From an uncultured Lentisphaerota bacterium (GTDB lineage: Bacteria > Verrucomicrobiota > Lentisphaeria > Oligosphaerales > CAITYL01): 46,364 nt of DNA. The position numbers and the translations under genes are program-made. This document shows positions 1-7,544 of this stretch, in pieces (within the stretch, counting starts at the first letter, position 1; each line of letters starts with the position of its first letter). The stretch spans positions 1 to 46,364 of the forward strand of contig CAITSE010000191.1 in the NCBI GenBank assembly GCA_903894975.1. The letters are read 5' to 3'. The notes below the pieces were generated by a model. It saw only the letters and a program-made list of their open reading frames with translations, did not search any database and was not told the origin of the DNA.

Positions 1-87
1 ACCCAGAGGGTCGGGGTATTGACCCCCAGTGGGAATAAACAGAGGCAACGGAGGACGTTGCCGCCACCCGGAATTGTACCCGGTGGG

Positions 88-116
88 TTGACGGCGGGCG
101 GCTGATGCACTACAAT
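88..116 (+). promoter_or_regulatory. sigma70-type promoter for the metallophosphoesterase gene
   Basis: TTGACG (88-93) and TACAAT (111-116) are separated by 17 bp, close to the consensus for a housekeeping sigma factor. The expected transcription start is near 123, giving a leader of about 70 nt before the ATG at 194. Seen by eye, not tested. Confidence 0.6.
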
Positions 117-193
117 GCAATCAATTGTGGTGAACCCGGGCCGGCCCGGACGCCGCAATGACCAAGATCGCCGCGGCAGGTGGAGACTCTGAC

Positions 194-1687
194 ATGCGGT
201 ATGCCATCCTTTCCGATGTTCATGCTAACCGGCAGGCGCTGGCCGCCGTACTGGCCGACATCCGCAGCCTGGGCGCGGACCAGGTCCTCTGTCTCGGCGA
301 CCTCGCCGGCTATGGCCCCACCCCGGCGGAAGTGCTCGGCGCCGCCCATGCCCGAATTCATCATTTCGTCCTCGGCAACCATGACGCCGCCCTGGCTGGG
401 AAACTCGACCCGGCGTGCTTCCAGGAAAACGCCCGTCAGGCCCTGGAGTGGACCCGCAGCCGGCTCAATCCCAAAGCCGTCCAATTCTTCCGTTCCTTGC
501 CCATGGTGCTGACCGGAGAGGGCTTCCGCTGCGTCCACGGCGACTTCACCGACCCCGCCGCGTTCCGTTACCTCTTCGAGGCGGAGGATGCCGCGGCGTC
601 CTGGGCGGCCACCACCGAGCCCATGCTGTTTTGCGGCCACAGCCATGTGCCCGCCCTGTTCGTACTCGGCGCCAGCGGCACACCGCATGCGCTGCCGCCC
701 CAGGACTTCCAACTGGAAGAGAAAAAGCGCTACATCGTCAACGTCGGCTCCGTCGGGCTGCCGCGTGACGGCGACCCGCGCGCCTCCTGGGTGCTCTATG
801 ACGCCACGTTGCGGGCCGTCTGGTTCCGGCGGGTCGCCTTTGACCTGGACGGCTACCGCGCCGACCTGGAGAAGGCGGGGCTGCCGCCCGGCCCGGCGGC
901 GGATCTGGCAGCCATCGCGGCCAAGCCCTTGCGCGAACGGGTCGATTTCCGGCCGGTTCAGCGTCAGCCCGGCGAAAAACCTCCTGCCATCGAGACCAAG
1001 GCGCTGGTGCGGGAATTGCACCGGGCCCGGCGCAGCGCCCGGCACTGGCGGCTGGCGGGACTGCTGTTCCTGCTGTTGTTCACCATCACGGCGGTCGGGT
1101 TGGCGATTGTGCTGCCGCGCTGGCGCGCCGCCGCCGCCGGGCGGCTCACCGAATGGATCGCGCGGGATCCGTCCTCCCTGCCCGAACCCGCGCCCGGCGC
1201 GGAAGCCTTTGATTCGCCCGACGCCAGCGGCGCCGTAGCCATCAACAACCGCATGCATCAGTGGAGTTTGCGCCTGGCCGATCCCGCCACTCAGGGAGCC
1301 GAGGCTGTGCCCGGAGAGCCGTCCGGGGGCGGAACCGCGCTGCGGCTACGCTCCAACCGGGAAGCTGAAATCCAGCTCGTCTCCCCGCCGGTCCGGGCCG
1401 CACAGGGCAGCCGCTTCGTTCTCAGCGCCGAAGTCCGCCTGGAACAATGGCAGCGCGGCTGGCTGGCGCTGGTCCTGGCCGAAGTGCAGCCGGACGGCTC
1501 CGAACGGGTTCTGGAACAGAAAGAACTTAAGAAGACCGGGACTGGCCGCTGGGAAACCCTGAAGTTCACCCAGGCCAAGGCCGCCGGTGGCCTGCCCCGG
1601 GACGCCCGGATCCGCCTGGAACTCCGCGGCCGCTTCGCCGGCGCCGTGCAAATCCGCGACCCCAGCCTCAAACGCTGCGAGCCGTGA
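194..1687 (+). CDS. membrane-anchored metallophosphoesterase with C-terminal beta-rich domain
   Basis: The product is 497 aa. The N-terminal ~245 residues form a calcineurin-like/YfcE-type phosphoesterase domain, with metal-ligand motifs SDVHAN (residues 7-12), GDLAGYG, GNHDAAL, HGD and GHSHVP in the usual order. A single hydrophobic helix follows at about residues 287-307, flanked by basic residues, so the catalytic domain is probably cytoplasmic. The ~150 residues after the helix have alternating beta-strand character like a carbohydrate-binding or jelly-roll module (inference). The ATG at 194 was chosen because GGTGGAG lies about 8 nt upstream; an in-frame ATG at 158 has no Shine-Dalgarno sequence. 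The substrate is unknown. A phosphoesterase joined to an extracytoplasmic beta domain could be a sensor-like protein, but nothing here proves that. Confidence 0.8.
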   Translation: MRYAILSDVHANRQALAAVLADIRSLGADQVLCLGDLAGYGPTPAEVLGAAHARIHHFVLGNHDAALAGKLDPACFQENARQALEWTRSRLNPKAVQFFRSLPMVLTGEGFRCVHGDFTDPAAFRYLFEAEDAAASWAATTEPMLFCGHSHVPALFVLGASGTPHALPPQDFQLEEKKRYIVNVGSVGLPRDGDPRASWVLYDATLRAVWFRRVAFDLDGYRADLEKAGLPPGPAADLAAIAAKPLRERVDFRPVQRQPGEKPPAIETKALVRELHRARRSARHWRLAGLLFLLLFTITAVGLAIVLPRWRAAAAGRLTEWIARDPSSLPEPAPGAEAFDSPDASGAVAINNRMHQWSLRLADPATQGAEAVPGEPSGGGTALRLRSNREAEIQLVSPPVRAAQGSRFVLSAEVRLEQWQRGWLALVLAEVQPDGSERVLEQKELKKTGTGRWETLKFTQAKAAGGLPRDARIRLELRGRFAGAVQIRDPSLKRCEP

Positions 1688-1702
1688 GCGGGCCGCGGGC
1701 AT

Positions 1703-1726
1703 GGCGAAAAAGAAATCATTTTCGCC
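1703..1726 (+). terminator. hairpin after the metallophosphoesterase gene
   Basis: A perfect 8-bp stem GGCGAAAA/TTTTCGCC with an 8-nt loop starts 16 nt after the stop codon. There is no T-run behind it, so it may be a weak terminator or only an RNA 3'-end structure. Confidence 0.35.
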
Positions 1727-1830
1727 GGCGACCGGGGGATGCTGACGCCGAAGCGAATCGGCGAAGTCAAAGAGATTAAAGATGGGTCAGCCGCGACACT
1801 TCCCGACGCCCGAACCCGCAGAGCGTTCGT

Positions 1831-2193
1831 TCACGGCGGATTTTGGATGACCTTGAGGCGGACGAAGAGTTTGGGCGGACTGCCGGCGGTCGCGGTGGCG
1901 GTGACTTCGATCTCGTCATTCAGCGGCGCCGCACGGTCAACGGCCACCGTGGCCGCAATCGTCACCGTCACGCCGTTGGCGGTGGCGTCCGCCGCGTACC
2001 AATGCGTCAGGTCGGGGGACCATTCATAGCTGGCGGTGACATCCGTCGCCAGGTCATGGCCGCGGGAGTGGCGGAAGGTCATGTTGAGTGGCGTGCCCGC
2101 GACCTCGGCCAACGCCGGCTCTCCGGCCGCCTGGCTCGGATCGGCCCCGATTAGTTGCGTATGCGTGAACGTCGCGCAGGCTTGGCCATCCAT
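1831..2193 (-). pseudogene. orphan copy of the giant-protein C-terminal tail (tail cassette copy A)
   Basis: The reading frame encodes 120 aa. From residue 15 (GADPSQAAG) to its stop it matches the last ~105 residues of the giant protein ending at 36232, at about 80% identity by eye; shared motifs include MTFRHSRGHDLATDV, YEWSPDLTHWYAA and RAAPLNDEIEVTA. DNA similarity starts abruptly at plus-strand position ~2150, at TCGGGGCCGATCC read on the minus strand. The 14 residues before that are unrelated and contain no signal peptide. AGAGGGG sits 2 nt upstream of the ATG at 2193, so translation is possible. The simplest reading is a 3' remnant left by recombination or deletion of a larger secreted-protein gene. 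A stand-alone small protein is less likely. Confidence 0.65.
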
Positions 2194-2227
2194 GTCCCCT
2201 CTACTGATTTCGACCGGAATGCTTTTA

Positions 2228-2255
2228 TTGACATTTATATTTTTATGTCTATACT
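2228..2255 (+). promoter_or_regulatory. strong promoter for the T2SS gene cluster
   Basis: TTGACA (2228-2233) and TATACT (2250-2255) are 16 bp apart, the best promoter match in the window. The segment is also an imperfect palindrome (GACAT...ATGTC, about 2230-2249), so it could hold an operator or a divergent promoter. The predicted leader to gspL is about 160 nt, in AT-richer DNA without an ORF. Confidence 0.6.
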
Positions 2256-2421
2256 GACGGCATAGGGCGGAATGAAACCACGATAAATCACCTCCGGATG
2301 TTCGTGAAGAAATTCGGCATGCTGAGTACCCGCGATTTAACCCCTCTTACCATGTCCCGCCAAGTATCTGGAACGGCTCTGATGATTTTACGCTCGGGTA
2401 CTTGAGGGAAAGGTGGTGGAG

Positions 2422-3756
2422 ATGACGGGCAGCGGGTGGTTAACACAAGGTGTATGTTTAGCATTTTGTTGGCTGAAAGCGCCCAACTCCTGCCGGGGTG
2501 TGCGCCTGCGCCGATTCCGCAACCGCATGGAAGTGGAAGGGGTTTGGGAGGGATCGATTCCCGAAGGTCAGGCCGCGGGAGAGGTGTTGACAGAAGGCTT
2601 TCTCCGTCTTGGCGGAGATGAATCCTGCCTGGTGGCCGTCGCCGTACCGGACGCGGGCTTCAGCTTTGTCGACCTGCGCCTGCCACCGCTGCCGCGCGAA
2701 CCGCTGACCCGGGCTCTGAGCCTGGAACTGCGCCGGCAGTCGCCGCTGAACCCGGAGCGTCTGGCCTGGGGCTACCGCCGTCTCCCCGGTGCGCGGACTC
2801 CGCAGGGTGTGCCGGTCCGGTTGGTTTTTTGTCAGACCGAGGAATGGCAACGGTTGATGGATGAACTGACGGCGTTCCGGCCCGGGTTCGATGTGATCCT
2901 GCCGCCGGCGCTGGCCTTGGACCCACTGCTGTCCGACCGGACCTGGCCTTGCTGGCGCAATGGCTCGGCCTATTTCCGGCTGCCGGATGGCACCGGCGGA
3001 CGCCGGTTGCTGACAACCGCTCCGGAAAGCACGGTTCTTTTCGGCGCCGGCGCCCGCCCCCTGGAACTGCCCGGGCTCACGCTGCCGCCGGCCTTGGCCG
3101 CCCGGCCCGCGGCCGAACAGGCGCTTTTCGCCCCGGCCGTGATTGCGGGACTGTACGCGCTCAGCCCGGCCCTGGGCCAAGACGCCAAAACCTGGCTGCC
3201 GGTGCCGGAGGACCTCCGGTTCCGGCGCAACCTCGCGGCGCGGCGACTGGGGCTGGCCCTGGGCGCCTACGCCGCCGCCGGGCTGACGCTCTGGGCCGCC
3301 GTCGCCGCCGTGCGCAACCAGCGCCAAATCCATGTGCTGAACAATGAGATCGCGCAACTGGAACGGAACGCGCGGGGGAAAAATGCGGACAGGGGACGGT
3401 ACGAGTTTGTGCAGAAATTCTTGGCCGAATGCCGGGAGGCGGGAGTGGACCGGCCGGGGCTGCCGCTATACCTGGCGGAACTGACCCGCCAGATCGGGGA
3501 CGGCGCCTGGGTCCAGACCTTGGCCTGGCGGAACGGCGGCCGCATGATCGAGCTGGACCTGACCATGACCGACGCCAACGCGGATGTCCTGGCGGCGATC
3601 AGGGAATCACCGTATCTGACCGACGTCGTCTCCCTGCGGAAAAAGGTGGAGGCCAGCGGCGGCGCCAGCCTGCGGTTGCAGATGCAGGCGCGGGCGCCGA
3701 AGTCCCGGCCCGCGGTTGCCGCGGGACTCGCTCCGTCCCGGGGAACCGCACCATGA
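2422..3756 (+). CDS. gspL: T2SS inner-membrane protein GspL (PilM/PilN-like)
   Basis: The product is about 444 aa. The N-terminal ~270 residues resemble the actin-like cytoplasmic domain of GspL/PilM, including a segment of the type FSFVDLRLPPLP. One transmembrane helix follows near residues 276-298, then a short coiled-coil (LNNEIAQLERN) and a PilN/GspL ferredoxin-like C-terminal domain (WVQTLAWRNGGRMIELDL). This architecture anchors the secretion ATPase GspE to the inner membrane. The start is uncertain: GTG at 2413 and 2416 are also in frame, but GAGGGAAAGG gives the best spacing to ATG 2422. The stop overlaps the gspM start (ATGA). Assignment rests on architecture and position in the cluster, because GspL sequences are poorly conserved. 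Confidence 0.75.
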   Translation: MTGSGWLTQGVCLAFCWLKAPNSCRGVRLRRFRNRMEVEGVWEGSIPEGQAAGEVLTEGFLRLGGDESCLVAVAVPDAGFSFVDLRLPPLPREPLTRALSLELRRQSPLNPERLAWGYRRLPGARTPQGVPVRLVFCQTEEWQRLMDELTAFRPGFDVILPPALALDPLLSDRTWPCWRNGSAYFRLPDGTGGRRLLTTAPESTVLFGAGARPLELPGLTLPPALAARPAAEQALFAPAVIAGLYALSPALGQDAKTWLPVPEDLRFRRNLAARRLGLALGAYAAAGLTLWAAVAAVRNQRQIHVLNNEIAQLERNARGKNADRGRYEFVQKFLAECREAGVDRPGLPLYLAELTRQIGDGAWVQTLAWRNGGRMIELDLTMTDANADVLAAIRESPYLTDVVSLRKKVEASGGASLRLQMQARAPKSRPAVAAGLAPSRGTAP

Positions 3757-4370
3757 AACGACTGTCAGACTTGATCCGGAAATGGGGCGGCGACCAGCCG
3801 CGGCAACGGCTGGCCGGGCTGGGATTGACGCTGTTGGTTCTGGTGGTCGGCCTGGCTTGGATCGGCCGGAACAGCCTGCCCCTGTCCGGCAATGTCCGCA
3901 AGGCCGAAGCCCGGGCGAAGCAACTCCGGCGCGAAGCCCGGATGCTGGCCGCGGAAAAGACCGCCATGGAACATGATTTTCAGCAGATGCAGCTTCTGGC
4001 CAAGCCGTTATGGGTAAAATACTCGCGGCCGCCGATCACGGAAATTCAAAATGAACTGGGTAAGGCCGCCCTCCGCGCCCGAGTCCAGATTCAGAACATC
4101 GGCGGGCCGCAGGCCGGCAAGATTTCCGAAAATCTATCCAGCCTGGCGGTGCCCGTGCGGTTGACCGGTTCCATGCGGGAAATCTCCCGGTTCCTGGTGG
4201 AGCTTGAACAGAATGAGCCGCGCCTGTTCTGGAGCGCCTGCACGATCCGCCCGGAAAACCTCAACGACCCGCGCCAGGTGACGCTGGACGGCTCGGTGCA
4301 GATGGTGATCGCCTCGGCCGAAGCGGTGAAATGCCTGGGTGAAGGCGCCAGCGCGGGAGGTCCGCCATGA
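3753..4370 (+). CDS. gspM: T2SS protein GspM (PilO-like)
   Basis: The product is 205 aa. It has a short basic cytoplasmic tail, one TM helix (about residues 24-42), a charged coiled-coil (about 49-75) and a periplasmic ferredoxin-like domain, which is the standard GspM/PilO layout. VPVRLTGSMREISRFLVELE is a typical PilO-type helix region. It overlaps gspL by 4 nt and gspC by 4 nt, so translation is probably coupled. It should pair with GspL in the inner-membrane platform. Confidence 0.75.
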   Translation: MKRLSDLIRKWGGDQPRQRLAGLGLTLLVLVVGLAWIGRNSLPLSGNVRKAEARAKQLRREARMLAAEKTAMEHDFQQMQLLAKPLWVKYSRPPITEIQNELGKAALRARVQIQNIGGPQAGKISENLSSLAVPVRLTGSMREISRFLVELEQNEPRLFWSACTIRPENLNDPRQVTLDGSVQMVIASAEAVKCLGEGASAGGPP

Positions 4371-5203
4371 CCCCCCGCACCATGCCCTGGCTGATCAACG
4401 GCGTCCTGGCGGCGATGGCGGTCGCCGTGACCTGGCTGCTGGCAAACGGTTGGAGCGAGCGTTCCGCGGCGGGGCGGCTGGAGGGCGCCGCCGCCGGAGG
4501 ACCGGCCGTGACCGCCGCCGCCGGCCTGCCCGCGCCGGCAGTCGGCGTCACTCCCGAACAATTGAGCGAGCGGACCCTGTTCCGGCCGAACCGTTCCGAA
4601 GAGGATCTGACCGACGACGGCCCGGCGGCGGAGCCGGATGTGCGGCTGGCGGAATTGGAACTGGCCGGGATCGGCATCATCGGCGGCGATGCGGCGGCCG
4701 TCATTCTCATGCCGGGCCGTAACCCCGTAACGAATCCGGCGGCGAAAAAAGGCGAACCTCTGCGCCGGGTGTTCCGTCCCGGCGACGCCATTCCGGGAAC
4801 CGGGTTTATCCTCAAGGAAGTTCGCCTCGACGAAGTGATGCTGGCCCGCGGTTCCGAGAATTCCGTGTTAAAGTTCAACCGGAAGGATCCCGGCAGCCAG
4901 GTCCGGTCCACGGCCGCGGTTCAAGCGGCCCAGGTTGCGGCCCAGGAAAGCGCCCGGCGCCTGACTGCGCCGCCGGCGGCGGCCCCGGCGGCACCGGCAG
5001 CCCCAGTTGCCGCCGCGACGCCGGGAGGGAAAAACGTCCCGCCCATCCCCGCCGCCGGCGCGCCGCCGGCGGGCCCGGCCGCCGCGGAAGCCATGCCGGC
5101 CGACGTCGCGGTCCTGAAACGGGACGAAATCCTGCGCCGCGCCCTGCAAACCCGTCAGCGCCTTCTGCTACAGCCACAACTGCAAAATAAAAACCCGCCA
5201 TGA
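4367..5203 (+). CDS. gspC: GspC-like T2SS protein without PDZ domain
   Basis: The product is 278 aa. A TM helix lies at residues 8-25, followed by a linker. A homology-region-like domain comes next (residues ~65-165: LSERTLFRPNR, LAELELAGIGIIGG, PGDAIPGTGFILKEVRLDEV), which in GspC contacts the secretin. The rest (~170-278) is Ala/Pro-rich low complexity with a short helical end, where many GspC proteins carry a PDZ or coiled-coil domain. It lies between gspM and gspD rather than at the head of the operon. The call is from domain order and context; the sequence itself is divergent. Confidence 0.65.
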   Translation: MTPRTMPWLINGVLAAMAVAVTWLLANGWSERSAAGRLEGAAAGGPAVTAAAGLPAPAVGVTPEQLSERTLFRPNRSEEDLTDDGPAAEPDVRLAELELAGIGIIGGDAAAVILMPGRNPVTNPAAKKGEPLRRVFRPGDAIPGTGFILKEVRLDEVMLARGSENSVLKFNRKDPGSQVRSTAAVQAAQVAAQESARRLTAPPAAAPAAPAAPVAAATPGGKNVPPIPAAGAPPAGPAAAEAMPADVAVLKRDEILRRALQTRQRLLLQPQLQNKNPP

Positions 5204-5210
5204 CACCAAA

Positions 5211-5282
5211 CCGTAGCCCGGGCAAGCCGGACGAAACAATGGCAAAGCACAACCAACTTGATTCCGGCTTGGCCGGGCTAGG
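5211..5282. repeat. inverted-repeat (REP-like) element before gspD
   Basis: The left arm CGTAGCCCGGGCAAGCCGGA (5212-5231) is nearly the reverse complement of the right arm at 5262-5282 (TTCCGGCTTGGCCGGGCTAG and one more base). The right half, including the GGCAAAGCAC-like stretch before it, recurs before gspG at 11454-11494. It occupies almost the whole gspC-gspD gap, so the mRNA would carry a stable hairpin just before the gspD start. Confidence 0.7.
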
Positions 5283-5294
5283 AACACCGTAAAC

Positions 5295-7544
5295 ATGCCG
5301 CACCTTTCCTTTTTGCGGATGCTCTCCCGCATCCCCGGCCGGGGAATCCTGGAAGCCGGACTGGCGGGCGCCTTCCTGCTGCTGGCCGGCTGCAAGACGC
5401 CGCTCGCGGAAAAGCCCACCCCGGGCGAACCCGAAGCCCCGGCGTCGGAACGCGCCCCGCTGGACGAGGCCCCGCTGTCCGTGGAAAAACTGAACCTGGA
5501 GCGCGTCACGCTGAAGCCGCCGCTCCGGTCCGGCCCGGCGCCGGCCGCGCCGGCCCTGGAGTCCGTCTATCCCAAGCGGCTGATCCCGGCCATGGCCGAA
5601 CCGGACACGAAATTCCCGGTACGGTTCAACTTTGACGCGCTGTCAGTCCAGGACATCGTGCCCCTGTTCGCCGCGCAGCTCAAGTTCAACTTCCTGATCG
5701 ACCCGGCCGTCACCGGCTCCGTCACCATGACCCTGGAATCAGAACTGACCGCCGCGGAACTTTGGACGCTGCTCGAGCATCTACTGGCCCTGTCCGGCGC
5801 CTACGCCTCGCCCCATAACGGCTACATCCAGATCCTGCCCGTGGCCAAGATGCCGCGCGAGTCAACCCTATTCACCACGGCGGCGCCCCAGCCCAATGTC
5901 GAAGTGGCGTTCCTGCCCATCGGCCACCTGAAAAGCACCGAACTCCTGGAAGGGCTCAAGCCGTTCCTCACCGAAAACGCCAGCGTGACGCCCCTGCCGC
6001 GGCTCGGCGCCGTGATGCTGGTGGACACGCCGGTGAACGTCGCCCGCATCCGCGAACTCGCCCGGCGCCTGGATGAAAGTAGCGAGGCCGGCTGGCCGCT
6101 GCGGACTGTCCAGGCCCGGCATATCGACGCCGACGTGCTCCGCGAGGAGCTGCAGCAGGTGCTGCCGGTCATTGGGTTCCCCGTCACCGACAAAGCCTCC
6201 TCTGACGGTGAGCTCAAGATCACGACGATCCCGCGGCTCCAGGTGCTGTTGATCTCGGCAGCGCTGCCGGAAGTCGTGGCCGAGGCGGCGCGCTGGGCCG
6301 AGTTCTTGGATCAGGAAAACGCAACCGAGCAGGAGGCGATCTTCTTCTATAACGTCCGGCACAGCAAGGCGGATCATCTGTCCGAGATGCTCGGGGTTTT
6401 CTTCAACACCTCCGGCGCGACGTCCAAGAGCGGCACGGCCGCACCGTCCAAGAGCAAGGCCGTCTCCGGCAGGGCCGGGATGAAGACCCCGGCGGAGCAG
6501 GAAACGGCCGCGCGCCCCGCTCCCGCCGCCGGGAAACCGCAGGGCAAGCGCGAGGTCGGCGACAAGGGTACGGTCTTCGACGCCCCCGTGGTCATCCACG
6601 CCGACACCGACCAGAACCGTCTGACCATCCTGACCACGCCGCGCACCTACGCCATGATCGAGGCGCTGCTGCAGCGGTTGGACGTGCCGCCGCGCCAGGT
6701 CCTGATCCAGGCCGACATCGCCAACATCACCCTTTCCGAAAGCACCAAGTTCGGCTTCTCCTACGCCGCCATGCAAAAAATCGGCGGCTGGAACGGCGCC
6801 TGGGCACTAAACAACACCGGAGCCGGCGTCCCGGGCGCCGCCACGGGCACCGCCGCCATGGCCCTCGGCACCAATGCCTTCGCCGCCGTTTTCCGCAAGG
6901 ACAGCGACAAGATCGCCTTTATCACGGCCGTGGCCGGCGATGACAAGACCCACCTCCTCGCCACCCCGCAGATCCTCGCCAAAAACGATCAAGAAGCCAA
7001 GATCAGCATCGGCCAGGACATCCCCATCGTCAACAGCGACGTCAACGACGCCATCTCCACCTCCACCTCCACCAACATGGTGCGCAACTACCAGTACGTC
7101 ACCACCGGCGTCATCATGACCGTCACCCCCCACATCACCGCCGGCAATGACGTGCATCTGGAAATCGCCCTGGAAAAATCCGAGGGCCAGGCCAACAACC
7201 TCACCGGCGCCAGCACCGACCCGGCCAATCCCGGCCAGACCAATTCCTCGCCGATCATCAACAAGAAAGAACTGAACACCCAGTGTGTGATTCCCGACGG
7301 CGCCACCATCCTCATGGGCGGCCTGATCGAAACCACCCGTGAAAAAATCCGCGACGGCGTGCCGTTCCTCAAGGACATCCCCCTGATCGGCATGCTGTTC
7401 CGGGTCAATACCGACATCAGCACCCGCAACGAACTGGTGGTCGTGCTGACCGTGCATGTAGTCAACCAGAACGGCAACATGGACACCCTGCTGAAGCGCT
7501 ACGCCGACACGTTGAAGCTAATCAAGGAGAAGCGCAAGCCGTGA
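5295..7544 (+). CDS. gspD: T2SS outer-membrane secretin GspD (lipoprotein)
   Basis: The product is 749 aa. The N-terminus has a hydrophobic stretch ending in the lipobox LLAGC (Cys33), so this secretin is probably lipidated and may reach the outer membrane without a separate pilotin. An N0-type domain (about residues 108-185: FNFDALSVQDIVPLFAAQLK) is followed by N1/N2-type repeats with a low-complexity insertion near 375-430. The secretin core from about 450 to the end carries DKTHLLATPQILAKNDQEA and VPFLKDIPLIGMLF. It forms the outer-membrane channel. The stop overlaps the GTG start of gspE by 4 nt. Confidence 0.92.
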   Translation: MPHLSFLRMLSRIPGRGILEAGLAGAFLLLAGCKTPLAEKPTPGEPEAPASERAPLDEAPLSVEKLNLERVTLKPPLRSGPAPAAPALESVYPKRLIPAMAEPDTKFPVRFNFDALSVQDIVPLFAAQLKFNFLIDPAVTGSVTMTLESELTAAELWTLLEHLLALSGAYASPHNGYIQILPVAKMPRESTLFTTAAPQPNVEVAFLPIGHLKSTELLEGLKPFLTENASVTPLPRLGAVMLVDTPVNVARIRELARRLDESSEAGWPLRTVQARHIDADVLREELQQVLPVIGFPVTDKASSDGELKITTIPRLQVLLISAALPEVVAEAARWAEFLDQENATEQEAIFFYNVRHSKADHLSEMLGVFFNTSGATSKSGTAAPSKSKAVSGRAGMKTPAEQETAARPAPAAGKPQGKREVGDKGTVFDAPVVIHADTDQNRLTILTTPRTYAMIEALLQRLDVPPRQVLIQADIANITLSESTKFGFSYAAMQKIGGWNGAWALNNTGAGVPGAATGTAAMALGTNAFAAVFRKDSDKIAFITAVAGDDKTHLLATPQILAKNDQEAKISIGQDIPIVNSDVNDAISTSTSTNMVRNYQYVTTGVIMTVTPHITAGNDVHLEIALEKSEGQANNLTGASTDPANPGQTNSSPIINKKELNTQCVIPDGATILMGGLIETTREKIRDGVPFLKDIPLIGMLFRVNTDISTRNELVVVLTVHVVNQNGNMDTLLKRYADTLKLIKEKRKP

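Noticed and set aside
1739-2257. Plus-strand small ORFs in the gap before gspL
   Set aside because: They are antisense to tail cassette copy A; the minus-strand frame is the one with clear protein homology to the giant protein.
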